This document shows positions 42,889 through 51,993 of a stretch of 64,000 bases of DNA, piece by piece. The notes under the pieces were generated by a model. That model was not told the origin of the DNA. It was given only the letters and a program-made list of their open reading frames with translations, and did not search any database. Each line of letters starts with the position of its first letter. The stretch's first letter is position 1. Location: NCBI RefSeq assembly GCF_020687785.1, contig NZ_JAJEWI010000008.1, positions 496,001 to 560,000 on the forward strand. The letters are read 5' to 3'. Both the position numbers and the translations under genes were made by a program. The DNA comes from Sphingopyxis yananensis (GTDB lineage: Bacteria > Pseudomonadota > Alphaproteobacteria > Sphingomonadales > Sphingomonadaceae).

Positions 42889-44397
42889 TCACTCCCCCGA
42901 TGGCTGCTCTGCCTCAACCATTAATTTTGTTAGCGGACGGCTTTGCTGATCCACCGTGGCCAGCGCGGCAATATCTTTGTCCCCCGTTTCAATGTCCAAT
43001 GCTTCAAAACGGCGCGCCTGTGTCAGGACCTGACTCTCAAAGCTGCCGACAAAGCTATTATATCCGTTAATCGCGCCTTCCAGCCCCTTGCCAACCTTGG
43101 CGACATGATTGCCCATCGTCACCATACGGGCGTATAATTCCTTGCCCAGCGCGGCAATTTCGCGCGCCTGACCCGCCAGCTTTTCCTGCCGCCAAACCGC
43201 CGCTACGGTGCGGGCAATAGCGATTAAGTTTGTCGGCGTCGCCAACAACACTTTGCGGTCAAAGGCATAATCCCACAGGCTGGGGTCTTGGTCCAAAGCG
43301 GCCGCCAGAAAATGTTCGCCCGGCACGAACATCACCACATAATCCGGCGTGTCAGCAAATTGGTTCCAATAGCTTTTCCCACCCAACCCGTTGACATGCG
43401 CCTTCATCGCCGCAGCATGGGCCGCCAAGTGGACTGATTTTTCACCATCATCCACCGCGCCAAAGGCGTCTTGATAGGCGTTGAGCGAGACCTTGGCATC
43501 AATCACCAGATTCTGGCCACCCGGCACCCGCACGATGACATCCGGCCGCAAACGCCCGCCCTCCCCGTCATTCACGCTGACTTCGGTTTGGAAATCGGCA
43601 TGTTCCGACAAGCCGCAGCTTTCCAAAACATTGCGCAATTGCTGTTCGCCCCAACGCCCCCGTGCTTTGGGTGCGTTGCGCAGGGCGTTGACCAATTTCG
43701 CCGCCTCGCTCGACACACGTTCGGTGCCCTCGCGCATCGATTGGATTTGGCCTTGCAACAAACCAAAAGCATCGCGCCGTTCGGCCTCCACCTTTTGCAC
43801 GGCTTCTTCATATTTGGTCAGTCGGTCGTTGACGGGGGCCAATAAGGCTTTCAGATTCTGACCCGAATGTTCCTCGCTTTGACGAAAGCGTTCGTCCGCC
43901 CGTTCCAGAAAATCTTTCTGCGCCTTTTCCAACAAAACTTGCCCGACCTGCTGAAACTGGGTGGTGAGCGCCGCCTGCGCGTCCTGCAATTGCTGGACCT
44001 GCGCGGCATGGGCTTTGTCCCGTTCGCTTTGTTCGGCATGAAAGGCCGCAAGCTGTCGTTCGGCCCGTTCCCGCGCTTCGGCTTGTTGCTGGCTTTCGTG
44101 GGTGGCCAATTGCAAGCGCGCGATCAACTCTTCGCGCTGCTGGGCCATCCCCTGATTCGCCGCCAAATATTTTTCTGCTTCCAACCGCGCATCGACCGCC
44201 GCCGTGCGTTCGCTCGTCAGTTGCGATTCGGCCTGCGACACCGCATCGGATTTGGCCGCCAAATCGGCAATCGCACTGCGAAAACGTTCATTCAGCGCAT
44301 CTTTCTGCGCCTTTAACGCCCCCATTTGTCGACCCGCGACCAACCAACCGAGCAACGCGCCCATAACCAATGCGACAAAAGATATGATCCATTCCAT
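42889..44397 (-). CDS. rmuC: DNA recombination protein RmuC
   Basis: RmuC limits inversion between short inverted repeats; it has a nuclease-like domain. The 502-residue protein has an N-terminal membrane anchor (WIISFVALVMGALLGWLVAG) and a long coiled coil (about 30-200). The RmuC domain follows (ARGRWGEQQLRNVLESCGL, RLRPDVIVRVPGGQNLVIDAK, FVPGEHFLAAALDQDPSLW, LIAIARTVAAVWRQEKLA). It is monocistronic and convergent with the META genes. Confidence 0.95.
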   Translation of the reverse strand: MEWIISFVALVMGALLGWLVAGRQMGALKAQKDALNERFRSAIADLAAKSDAVSQAESQLTSERTAAVDARLEAEKYLAANQGMAQQREELIARLQLATHESQQQAEARERAERQLAAFHAEQSERDKAHAAQVQQLQDAQAALTTQFQQVGQVLLEKAQKDFLERADERFRQSEEHSGQNLKALLAPVNDRLTKYEEAVQKVEAERRDAFGLLQGQIQSMREGTERVSSEAAKLVNALRNAPKARGRWGEQQLRNVLESCGLSEHADFQTEVSVNDGEGGRLRPDVIVRVPGGQNLVIDAKVSLNAYQDAFGAVDDGEKSVHLAAHAAAMKAHVNGLGGKSYWNQFADTPDYVVMFVPGEHFLAAALDQDPSLWDYAFDRKVLLATPTNLIAIARTVAAVWRQEKLAGQAREIAALGKELYARMVTMGNHVAKVGKGLEGAINGYNSFVGSFESQVLTQARRFEALDIETGDKDIAALATVDQQSRPLTKLMVEAEQPSGE

Positions 44398-44448
44398 GAT
44401 CAGAACATAGTATGAACATCATCCCATTGCATAGGATATATTTTCAAA

Positions 44449-44473
44449 CGGGGGCATCGCATGAACGCCCCCG
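44449..44473 (-). terminator. Terminator-like hairpin after the 44517 gene
   Basis: CGGGGGC (44449-44455) and GCCCCCG (44467-44473) form a seven-base stem. On the minus strand it is followed by TTTGAAAATATAT. It lies about 45 bases after the unknown exported protein. Confidence 0.6.
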
Positions 44474-44516
44474 CAGATTTTCGGATGATATAAGCCCTTG
44501 GCGGGCCACAGCAGCT

Positions 44517-45143
44517 TTATTGGGCGGATGGTGCCGCCGCCGCTGGCGCTGCGGCCGGAACCACAGGATCAGCGTTGATGACATCAGCAGGGCGATTGGC
44601 CAGACGATAGCTAATATCTTCGTCCAAAAATGCCTTTACGCCCGACCCCGCTGGAATCGTTGCACTGGTGCCAGTGGTCAAAAACCCAGCAATAGGCAGC
44701 AAAGCCACCGCCGCAACGACGCCGCCAGTTCCGGTCACGCCTTTGTCGTCAAAGGTGCCAGTCAGGCGGATATGCCGGTCGCCCACGCGCACCGACAAGA
44801 TGCGTGCCGCAATATAGCCCGATTTGCCCCACATGCCTTTGTTGCGAACTTCCGTAATTTCGCCAATTGCCGGTGATCCAACGGGAATGACGGTCACACC
44901 ATTGGCCGAAATATTGCTCGCCACTTCCAGTTGCACACGTTGTCCAACCCGAAGCTGTTTTTTCTTGGTGGTCAATTCCTCGCGGACCGACAATGGAATT
45001 TCGGTGCCCGACCGCAAAATACCGACATTGTTTTCGGCAACTGGCGCAGCAACCAGAACGGCTGGCGCAGGTGACTGTAAAAGCTGTGCATCGTCGCCCC
45101 CTGCGACAGACGCAACAAGAGCCAGCATAGAAATAAGTGACAT
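44517..45143 (-). CDS. Exported protein of unknown function
   Basis: I do not recognise a family. The 208-residue product has a short N-terminal hydrophobic signal, a beta-rich middle (GTEIPLSVREELTTKKKQLR, LRVGQRVQLEVAS, ARILSVRVGDRHIRLTGTF), a Gly/Val-rich hydrophobic stretch (GTGGVVAAVALLPIAGFLTT) and an Ala/Pro tail. The middle loosely recalls SAF-like or beta-barrel domains seen in secretion proteins. A strong AGGGGGG lies upstream of the ATG. It is monocistronic. Confidence 0.6.
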   Translation of the reverse strand: MSLISMLALVASVAGGDDAQLLQSPAPAVLVAAPVAENNVGILRSGTEIPLSVREELTTKKKQLRVGQRVQLEVASNISANGVTVIPVGSPAIGEITEVRNKGMWGKSGYIAARILSVRVGDRHIRLTGTFDDKGVTGTGGVVAAVALLPIAGFLTTGTSATIPAGSGVKAFLDEDISYRLANRPADVINADPVVPAAAPAAAAPSAQ

Positions 45144-45204
45144 GATTCCCCCTGTGTCAAAATGACACCACAGGAATTAGTCAGGCTTTTTCAAAAATCC
45201 ACAT

Positions 45205-45684
45205 CTAAATGACGGGATGAAACGGAAGTATTTTACTATAGGACGCAAGACTTGGCGCACCCGCAATAACAATGCCTTGTTTTAGCAACCAATAGTGGCG
45301 CACAATTTCCGCCTGCTGCTCCAAACCATAGCGGGACAGGGGCCAACCCGGCTTTAGACTGTAATGATAACGCGCCCATGGGTGGCGCATCAGCACCAAA
45401 TACCAGCGGCCCCGTGTCTGGGTCTGCCAAATATGCACCATTTCATGGATGAACAGGCCTTGGAAAGACTGGGACGCCATGGAAAAATCATCACAATATA
45501 TTCCGCCATGGGGGTGAAAATGCATCCACCCCATGGGGGCCATAACCACGCGTTTGGGTTGAAAAAATATCCATTTATGATGGCATATCCGCACCCGTGT
45601 ATAATCAATGGCATCGCCAAAGACGCTGCGGGCCAAGGCGATTTCGCCTTGGGTTAGGTGACGCGGCAGTGGTTTCTGGGCCAA
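45205..45684 (-). CDS. Zincin-like small protein (vgr-related)
   Basis: The 159-residue protein has a metalloprotease-type HEMVHIWQ motif (about 79-86) and surrounding conserved aromatic residues, a pattern seen in proteins often called vgr-related in alphaproteobacteria. No proven activity is known. The start appears to be TTG at 45684, 15 bases after the PCu(A)C stop, with no Shine-Dalgarno. A perfect nine-base hairpin (45676-45698) covers this start, so the true start may differ or translation may be controlled. The next in-frame start would remove only a few residues. Confidence 0.7.
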   Translation of the reverse strand: MAQKPLPRHLTQGEIALARSVFGDAIDYTRVRICHHKWIFFQPKRVVMAPMGWMHFHPHGGIYCDDFSMASQSFQGLFIHEMVHIWQTQTRGRWYLVLMRHPWARYHYSLKPGWPLSRYGLEQQAEIVRHYWLLKQGIVIAGAPSLASYSKILPFHPVI

Positions 45685-45698
45685 ATCAATTGGCCCAG
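45676..45698 (-). other. Hairpin over the start of the zincin-like gene
   Basis: CTGGGCCAA (45676-45684) and TTGGCCCAG (45690-45698) are perfect inverse complements with a five-base loop. The structure spans the presumed TTG start codon of the downstream gene. It has no T run, so it is unlikely to be a terminator. It could mask the start or process the message. Confidence 0.5.
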
Positions 45699-45699
45699 A

Positions 45700-46206
45700 T
45701 CAATGTTTCATGCCCTCATGCGATGGCGGCAAGGGCACGTCACCCTCTCCAGCTTCTGCGCCCGCAGCCGGTTTGATCACCATATCAAACAAAATACGGT
45801 CATTATTATTGTTGGTGAATAAAAATTGCATGGGCAATTTGCCAGCGCGCACGGCTGCGCCATTTATGCCCCAAATCATCAGATGCTTACCGCCTTGCTT
45901 GAACACCAACTCGCCCTTGGCGGGCACATCGGCGGCATCCAATTCTTCCATCGTCAGCACACCATTTTCTTTTTTGGTTTCATGCATTTCCACGCGCTGC
46001 GCCAAATCGGCGGTCACCGCCACCAATTGCACCGGCTGTGGCCCGCCTTGAACCCGGAAATATCCCACCGCCGGACCATCGGGCGCAGCGGGCATAACGA
46101 TATGGCCACTGACAACATTCAGTGGTTTTTCAGCGACTTTTGCTTCGTTGCAACCGGTCAGCATCGCCGCCGAAGCGACCACAGCGAACAGGGGAAGATA
46201 TTTCAT
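45700..46206 (-). CDS. PCu(A)C-type copper chaperone
   Basis: The 168-residue lipoprotein or periplasmic protein has a signal with LTGC (Cys19) and the PCu(A)C copper-binding pattern H-x10-M-...-H-x-M: MHETKKENGVLTM near residue 75 and GGKHLMIWG near 107. These proteins deliver copper to cytochrome oxidase assembly. It precedes the zincin-like gene, with which it may be co-transcribed. The C-terminal 25 residues are polar and His/Met-containing. Confidence 0.9.
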   Translation of the reverse strand: MKYLPLFAVVASAAMLTGCNEAKVAEKPLNVVSGHIVMPAAPDGPAVGYFRVQGGPQPVQLVAVTADLAQRVEMHETKKENGVLTMEELDAADVPAKGELVFKQGGKHLMIWGINGAAVRAGKLPMQFLFTNNNNDRILFDMVIKPAAGAEAGEGDVPLPPSHEGMKH

Positions 46207-46265
46207 ATCGCGATGCTCCGTCCATCAAGCAGGGTGTAATGGAAACTAGATAAGCGGTTAAAACC

Positions 46266-46293
46266 CTTGTGCCAAGGCAAAGCGCACCTATAT
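46266..46293 (+). promoter_or_regulatory. RpoH-type heat-shock promoter of dnaK
   Basis: CTTGTGC at 46266-46272 and CCTATAT at 46287-46293 are 14 bases apart. They fit the alphaproteobacterial heat-shock pattern CTTG...CYTATNT. It lies about 80 bases before dnaK, a gene known to be RpoH dependent in this class. Confidence 0.65.
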
Positions 46294-46373
46294 CGCGCCC
46301 ATCAACCCCAGGTTGGGGCCCATGACCGGCGTGCCTGTTCAGGGCGCCATGTGAATATGAGGACTTTTGGAAT

Positions 46374-48272
46374 ATGGCTAAAGTGATCGGGATTGACCTC
46401 GGCACCACGAACAGCTGCGTCGCGGTGATGGAAGGCGGCAAACCCAAGGTTATTGAGAATGTCGAAGGCACGCGTACCACGCCTTCGACCGTTGCCTTTG
46501 CCAAGGACGGCGAGCGCCTGATCGGCCAGCCTGCCAAACGCCAGGCGGTAACCAATCCCGAAAATACAATTTTTGCTGTGAAGCGCCTGATTGGTCGCCG
46601 TTTCGACGATGCCTTGACCAAGAAGGATATGGAACTGGTTCCCTATAACATCGTCAAAGGCAATAATGGCGATGCGTGGGTGAAGGCTGGCGGCGAAGAT
46701 TATTCGCCCAGCCAGATCAGCGCGTTCATCCTGCAAAAGATGAAGGAAACGGCCGAAGCCTATTTGGGTGAAACCGTGACCCAAGCCGTGATCACCGTTC
46801 CCGCTTATTTCAACGACGCCCAGCGTCAGGCCACCAAGGACGCCGGCAAAATTGCGGGTCTGGAAGTGCTGCGTATCATCAACGAGCCCACCGCTGCGGC
46901 GCTGAGCTATGGCCTTGATAAGTCGGAAAATAAGACCATCGCCGTCTATGACCTTGGCGGCGGCACCTTTGACATCTCGATCCTGGAAGTGGGTGACGGC
47001 GTCTTTGAAGTGAAGTCAACCAACGGCGACACTTTCTTGGGCGGTGAAGATTTCGACACCAAGGTTGTGGAATTTTTGGCCGACACCTTCAAGAAAGACG
47101 AAGGCATTGACCTGCGCGGTGACAAGCTGGCGCTGCAACGTCTGAAGGAAGCGGCGGAAAAGGCCAAGATCGAACTGTCGACGGCCCAATCGACCGAAGT
47201 CAACCTGCCATTCATCACCGCCGACGCCAGCGGTCCAAAGCATTTGGTGAAAACCATCACCCGTGCGGACTTGGAAAAGCTGGTCGAAGATTTGGTGAAG
47301 CGCACGCTGGAACCTTGCCGCAAGGCGATCAAGGACGCCGGCGTATCGCAAAGCGAAATCGACGAAGTGGTGCTGGTTGGCGGCATGACCCGTATGCCCC
47401 GCGTTCGCGAAGTCGTGAAAGAATTTTTCGGCAAGGAACCACATACCGGTGTGAACCCTGACGAAGTGGTGGCCATTGGTGCAGCCATTCAGGCTGGCGT
47501 ATTGCAGGGCGACGTCAAGGATGTTCTCCTTCTCGACGTGACCCCGCTGTCGCTGGGTATTGAAACGCTGGGCGGTATCATGACCAAGATGATCGACCGC
47601 AACACGACCATCCCGACCAAAAAGAGCCAAGTCTATTCGACCGCTGATGACAATCAGTCGGCTGTGACCATCCGCGTGTTCCAAGGTGAACGCGAAATGG
47701 CACAGGATAACAAGATGCTGGGCCAATTTGATCTGGTTGGTATTCCGCCCGCACCGCGCGGCGTGCCACAAATTGAAGTGACCTTTGACATTGATGCCAA
47801 CGGCATTGTGTCGGTTCATGCCAAGGATAAGGGCACGGGCAAGGAACAGCAGATCAAAATCCAAGCGTCGGGCGGTCTGAACGATGATGACATCGAACAG
47901 ATGGTCAAGGATGCCGAGCGTTTCGCTGAAGAAGATAAGCAGCGCCGCGAAGCCGCCGAAGCCAAGAATAACGCCGAAAGCTTGATCCACAGCACCGAAA
48001 ACCAATTGCGCGAGCATGGGGACAAGGTGGACGCTGGTCTGAAGTCGGAAATCGAAGCGGCTGTTGCCGAAGCGAAAACCGCGGTCGAAGGCGGCGATGT
48101 GGCAGCCATGAATGACAAGTCCCAAGCCTTGGCACAGGTGGCCATGAAGCTGGGTCAGGCCATTTATGAAAAGGAACAGCAAGCGGCTGCGTCGCCAGAA
48201 GGCGATGCACCCAAGGCTGACGAAGACGTCGTCGACGCCGAATTCTCGGAAGTCGAAGACGACAAGAAGTAA
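46374..48272 (+). CDS. dnaK: Molecular chaperone DnaK (Hsp70)
   Basis: DnaK is the ATP-dependent Hsp70 chaperone, acting with DnaJ and GrpE. The 632-residue protein has the ATPase domain ([56 protein letters not shown]), the substrate domain ([14 protein letters not shown]) and the helical lid. It ends [12 protein letters not shown]. Length is normal. GAGGA lies upstream of the ATG. dnaJ follows by 64 bases; grpE is not in the window. Confidence 0.99.
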   Translation: MAKVIGIDLGTTNSCVAVMEGGKPKVIENVEGTRTTPSTVAFAKDGERLIGQPAKRQAVTNPENTIFAVKRLIGRRFDDALTKKDMELVPYNIVKGNNGDAWVKAGGEDYSPSQISAFILQKMKETAEAYLGETVTQAVITVPAYFNDAQRQATKDAGKIAGLEVLRIINEPTAAALSYGLDKSENKTIAVYDLGGGTFDISILEVGDGVFEVKSTNGDTFLGGEDFDTKVVEFLADTFKKDEGIDLRGDKLALQRLKEAAEKAKIELSTAQSTEVNLPFITADASGPKHLVKTITRADLEKLVEDLVKRTLEPCRKAIKDAGVSQSEIDEVVLVGGMTRMPRVREVVKEFFGKEPHTGVNPDEVVAIGAAIQAGVLQGDVKDVLLLDVTPLSLGIETLGGIMTKMIDRNTTIPTKKSQVYSTADDNQSAVTIRVFQGEREMAQDNKMLGQFDLVGIPPAPRGVPQIEVTFDIDANGIVSVHAKDKGTGKEQQIKIQASGGLNDDDIEQMVKDAERFAEEDKQRREAAEAKNNAESLIHSTENQLREHGDKVDAGLKSEIEAAVAEAKTAVEGGDVAAMNDKSQALAQVAMKLGQAIYEKEQQAAASPEGDAPKADEDVVDAEFSEVEDDKK

Positions 48273-48288
48273 GACTGAAAAACTCGGA

Positions 48289-48314
48289 CCGCTGCCCTGA
48301 CCTCGGGGCAGCGG
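48289..48314 (+). other. Intergenic RNA hairpin between dnaK and dnaJ
   Basis: CCGCTGCCC (48289-48297) pairs with GGGCAGCGG (48306-48314), a perfect nine-base stem with an eight-base loop. There is no T run directly after it. It is more likely a processing or stability element, or a weak partial terminator making dnaJ less abundant than dnaK. Confidence 0.55.
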
Positions 48315-48336
48315 GCACGAGGGGGCTTTTGATCCT

Positions 48337-49467
48337 ATGTCGCTCGACATCGATTTTTATGAACTGCTCGAAGTAGAGCGAACCGCTGACGATAAGGTGC
48401 TGAAATCCGCCTATCGGAAATTGGCGATGCAATACCACCCTGATCGCAACCCCGGCTGCCAAGACAGTGAAGCGCGGTTCAAGGCGATCAGCGAAGCCTA
48501 TGATTGCTTGAAAGACCCGCAAAAGCGCGCCGCCTATGACCGTTATGGCAAGGCCGCATTCCAAGGCGGCGCTGGCGGCGGCCATGCTGGCGGCGGCGAT
48601 TTTGGCGACATTGGCGATATTTTCGAATCGATTTTCGGTTCGGCCTTTGGTGGCGGTGGCCGCCAACAACGCGGACCCGCGCGCGGTGCAGACCTGCGCT
48701 ATGACATGGAAATCAAGCTGGAAGACGCCTTCACCGGCTGCACCCGCGAGATTGAAGTCGATGTCGCTGCGCCTTGCGAGCCATGCGATGGCACGGGCGC
48801 GAAACCGGGAACCGACCGCAAACATTGCGGCACCTGCGGCGGACACGGCAAAGTGCGCGCCCAGCAAGGTTTCTTCATGGTGGAGCGTATCTGCCCCACC
48901 TGCCAAGGCGCAGGCGAGGTGATTTCCGACCCTTGCAACCATTGCCGCGGCGAAGGCCGCGTCGACAAGCGCAAGACGCTGACCGTCAATATTCCGGCGG
49001 GCGTGGATGAAGGCACGCGTATTCGCCTGTCGGGCGAAGGCGAAAGCGGCGCACGCGGTGCGGGCGCAGGCGACTTGTACATCTTCTTGCACTTGGCCCG
49101 TCACAAATTGTTTGAGCGCGAGGGCAGCACCTTGTTCACCCGCGCCCCAATCAGTTTTACGACGGCAGCGCTGGGCGGTAGCATCACCATCCCTGGATTG
49201 GATGGCAAACGCCATGAAATCAACATTCCGGCGGGCATTCAGTCGGGCAAGCAATTGCGCCAACGCGGCGCGGGTATGCCCGTACTGAACAGCCGTGGCC
49301 ATGGTGATTTGGTGGTGCAAATTGACGTGGAAACACCCACGAAATTGTCGTCGAAGCAGAAAGAATTGCTGCAAGCCTTCCGCGAAACGGAAACAGGCGA
49401 GGAATGCCCCGCCAGCCAAGGCTTTTTTGGCAAGCTGAAGGATATGTGGGAAGAATTAACGGACTAA
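48337..49467 (+). CDS. dnaJ: Co-chaperone DnaJ (Hsp40)
   Basis: DnaJ stimulates DnaK ATPase and delivers unfolded clients. The 376-residue type I protein has a J domain with HPD (QYHPDRNPG) at about residues 32-34, a Gly-rich linker, and four zinc-binding CxxCxGxG repeats (CEPCDGTG, CGTCGGHG, CPTCQGAG, CNHCRGEG) at about 147-212. The C-terminal substrate domain follows (FTTAALGGSITIPGLDGK). It ends before a strong terminator at 49512. Confidence 0.99.
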   Translation: MSLDIDFYELLEVERTADDKVLKSAYRKLAMQYHPDRNPGCQDSEARFKAISEAYDCLKDPQKRAAYDRYGKAAFQGGAGGGHAGGGDFGDIGDIFESIFGSAFGGGGRQQRGPARGADLRYDMEIKLEDAFTGCTREIEVDVAAPCEPCDGTGAKPGTDRKHCGTCGGHGKVRAQQGFFMVERICPTCQGAGEVISDPCNHCRGEGRVDKRKTLTVNIPAGVDEGTRIRLSGEGESGARGAGAGDLYIFLHLARHKLFEREGSTLFTRAPISFTTAALGGSITIPGLDGKRHEINIPAGIQSGKQLRQRGAGMPVLNSRGHGDLVVQIDVETPTKLSSKQKELLQAFRETETGEECPASQGFFGKLKDMWEELTD

Positions 49468-49511
49468 AGATCCGCAGACCTGCCCCATTGGGGCGCAGGA
49501 GTTTCCATATC

Positions 49512-49547
49512 AAAAGCGGCGGGGCATCATGCACCGCCGCTTTTTTT
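49512..49547. terminator. Terminator after dnaK-dnaJ
   Basis: AAAAGCGGCGG pairs with CCGCCGCTTTT and is followed by further T residues; the complementary strand also ends in T residues. It separates the convergent dnaJ and patatin genes. Confidence 0.85.
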
Positions 49548-49602
49548 ATGCCCCATATTTGCTCGCCTCGCTTCGCACCCGTGGCACCGTCATCCCCTAG
49601 CT

Positions 49603-51939
49603 CTACTCTTCACGCCCTTCGTCATCAGGGATAGGCCCGATTTCGGCGCGTAATTCGGAAATTAGGGCGGCAATATGGGGCAGGCGCGATTCTTCTTCGT
49701 CCAAGATTGCGTGAAAAGCGCGGCGTTTCATCGTCAATAAATCGGCCGCGCTCAGGCCCTTGTCTCCCGTCATGTCGCCGGTCACGCTGCTGGCGACAAT
49801 GTCCATCAATCGATCCGCGCCATGCAAGCGCCCCCACAGATAGTCATTTTCGCGGTAGGCGCGGCTGAAAAATGCGCCAAAGCTGTTAAACTCAATCCCC
49901 TTGAGCATCGCCGCCGCGCCGCCCGTACGAATGCCCACCGCGTCAGATGGCGAAATGCGATCAACCTTAATGGGGTCAAATTCGTCAAACCCCTCCCCCT
50001 GCAACAAGGTTAATGTGGCGATGTCGTAAAAAGGATAGCCGACATAAGCCAATAACAGCTTGCGCCGTTCCTGCTTGGGCAGCGCGGCGAGTGCTGGGGC
50101 GATGACGGCATCGGCCAGCATATCCGCGCTCATCAAATCCCGCGCATGGCCCACCGCGTCGAGCCAATCGCCCAATTTCGCGTCGTCCGGCGGCGGCAAA
50201 TCTTCGACCCATTTATCGGCTTCGCGTTCGCGGTACAGGCCAATGGCTTGGAAAATGGCGCTGCGCATGGCGTCACAGTCGGGGTCTTGTTCGTGGCGGT
50301 TGGCCTCCACCTCGCTCTGCAATTCCCGCGCTAAGAAACGCAGACGTCGCACGCGAAAGCCCACGTCAAATATCCGAAAGAAATCGACCGCATCGTCGCT
50401 GGCGCCGGACCCACGACGTCCCGAAATACGGTCCAGCCCACGCCGCCGCACTTCGTCCCACAAGGCACGGCGGCGCATTTCGCGGTGACCATGCCCCTCG
50501 GCTGGCGACAGGCGTTCCATCAGCATGGCCAAATCTTCAACCACCGCCGATAATTTCAAATGACCATAAGGCGCATAAGCAAAACCAGCCCGTTCCGCCG
50601 CCTGATCTTGCGCCTTGGCCCGCCATTTCGCCAAGCGCCCCTCGGACGGGGTATCCAGAAAGAAGGTCGATCCGAATAAATTGGCGACCTGCTCCTCCAC
50701 TTCGACGCGCATATTGTCGATGATATGCTGCATCCGGCGGATACGGCGGCTCATATCCTCCAGCATTTCGACGCTATCACGGATGGGCTGCTCGCGCGGA
50801 ATTTCGGACAATGCGCCCAAGATGGTGGACAGGAAACTGGGGCCGCTGACGTCCGAATGACGGGCCAGACTGATAGCGCGGCTGTCGGGGTGGGGTTCAA
50901 TATAAACAAAACGCCGGTCCACCTCTCGCCGCGCAGGGCGTTGGCGCAGCGCATGAATGGCAGGCTTGAAGGGCGCGTTGACCAGCACCGACCCGTCAAT
51001 CAACACACGGTCCGCCGCATCTTCGCCCACCACTTGGGGCAATTGCACACGCAAGAAATCGTCCCGCTCAGGCCATGACATATCTCGTTCGCTCAGGCTC
51101 TGGTCCAATTCACGAACGGTAAAAGGCGGAAAAGCCCCGGGAAAGCTGGCGGTGGCCCGCGCCGCCGCCACCAAGCCAATCACATCATCCAGCCGCCCGC
51201 CCTGTTTGGCGTCGTTGCGGAAATTTAAAATCAACCGATGGTCCCGTTCGGTGACGCTCGGCGGGCTGTTCAGTGTCAGCGGCACAGCATAGCCCACGAA
51301 ATCGGTGACAGAGATCATCAGGTCCATCGGTTGACCATCGGGCAGCAAGGGAGGCCCCGACGGCGCTTCGTCCATCGCCTGAAAAGCATCCAGCAGCATA
51401 TGGTTAAAGCTGTTGCCGCCAAAGGGCGGTTCAAACCAACGCGCCCGCACGAACCGCGACAATTTCTCTCGCACTTCGCTTTGCGCCGAAACGCCGACGG
51501 TCTGGTCAATCACATTGCCTTGGCGCTGCATCGCCCAGCGCGCCAAAGGGGCGGCCCAAAATTTCGTCGCGGCGGATAAGGGCCGCGCATCAGGGTCCAG
51601 CAATCGGTCAACATCGGCGCTGTCCAGCCACAAATCCGTCAGCGGTTCCAAAGATTGTCCGGTGGTCAAGGCGCGGGCTAGAAAGACACCATTGATGCCG
51701 CCTGCACTGGCCCCAGCAATAATGTCGGTAATCACCCGCAGGCGGACGCCGCTTTTGCGGAAAATTTCGTCCAGCAAATCGCCATAAACAGCGGCGGCGC
51801 CGCCCAGCCCATGACGGTCCAAGCTGGCCCGCGATGCCGACGCCATTCGCCACACTTCCTTGGTCACACCATGCATATAAACGGCCAGACTGATGCCGCC
51901 GTAACAAATCAGGGCAAATCTTAATTCTTTCTCCCGCAT
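49603..51939 (-). CDS. Large patatin-like phospholipase family protein
   Basis: The 778-residue protein has the patatin catalytic dyad: Ser78 in GASAGGIN and Asp315 in VLIDGSVLVNAPF. The N-terminus RFALICYGGISLAVYMHGV supplies the oxyanion region. The domain occupies about residues 5-340, and the remaining 430 residues are helical with no domain I recognise. It belongs to the large patatin-related group found in actinobacteria and alphaproteobacteria. Function and substrate are unknown. It is divergent from priA, with 54 bases between the starts. Confidence 0.88.
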   Translation of the reverse strand: MREKELRFALICYGGISLAVYMHGVTKEVWRMASASRASLDRHGLGGAAAVYGDLLDEIFRKSGVRLRVITDIIAGASAGGINGVFLARALTTGQSLEPLTDLWLDSADVDRLLDPDARPLSAATKFWAAPLARWAMQRQGNVIDQTVGVSAQSEVREKLSRFVRARWFEPPFGGNSFNHMLLDAFQAMDEAPSGPPLLPDGQPMDLMISVTDFVGYAVPLTLNSPPSVTERDHRLILNFRNDAKQGGRLDDVIGLVAAARATASFPGAFPPFTVRELDQSLSERDMSWPERDDFLRVQLPQVVGEDAADRVLIDGSVLVNAPFKPAIHALRQRPARREVDRRFVYIEPHPDSRAISLARHSDVSGPSFLSTILGALSEIPREQPIRDSVEMLEDMSRRIRRMQHIIDNMRVEVEEQVANLFGSTFFLDTPSEGRLAKWRAKAQDQAAERAGFAYAPYGHLKLSAVVEDLAMLMERLSPAEGHGHREMRRRALWDEVRRRGLDRISGRRGSGASDDAVDFFRIFDVGFRVRRLRFLARELQSEVEANRHEQDPDCDAMRSAIFQAIGLYREREADKWVEDLPPPDDAKLGDWLDAVGHARDLMSADMLADAVIAPALAALPKQERRKLLLAYVGYPFYDIATLTLLQGEGFDEFDPIKVDRISPSDAVGIRTGGAAAMLKGIEFNSFGAFFSRAYRENDYLWGRLHGADRLMDIVASSVTGDMTGDKGLSAADLLTMKRRAFHAILDEEESRLPHIAALISELRAEIGPIPDDEGREE

Positions 51940-51993
51940 TTCGCTACGATAGCGCGCTTCCTTATTTCGTCCACCATCCTATATCGAAATTCC

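Noticed and set aside
47016-48350. Open frame opposite dnaK
   Set aside because: Antisense to dnaK, no ribosome-binding site, and a Phe/His-rich shadow composition.
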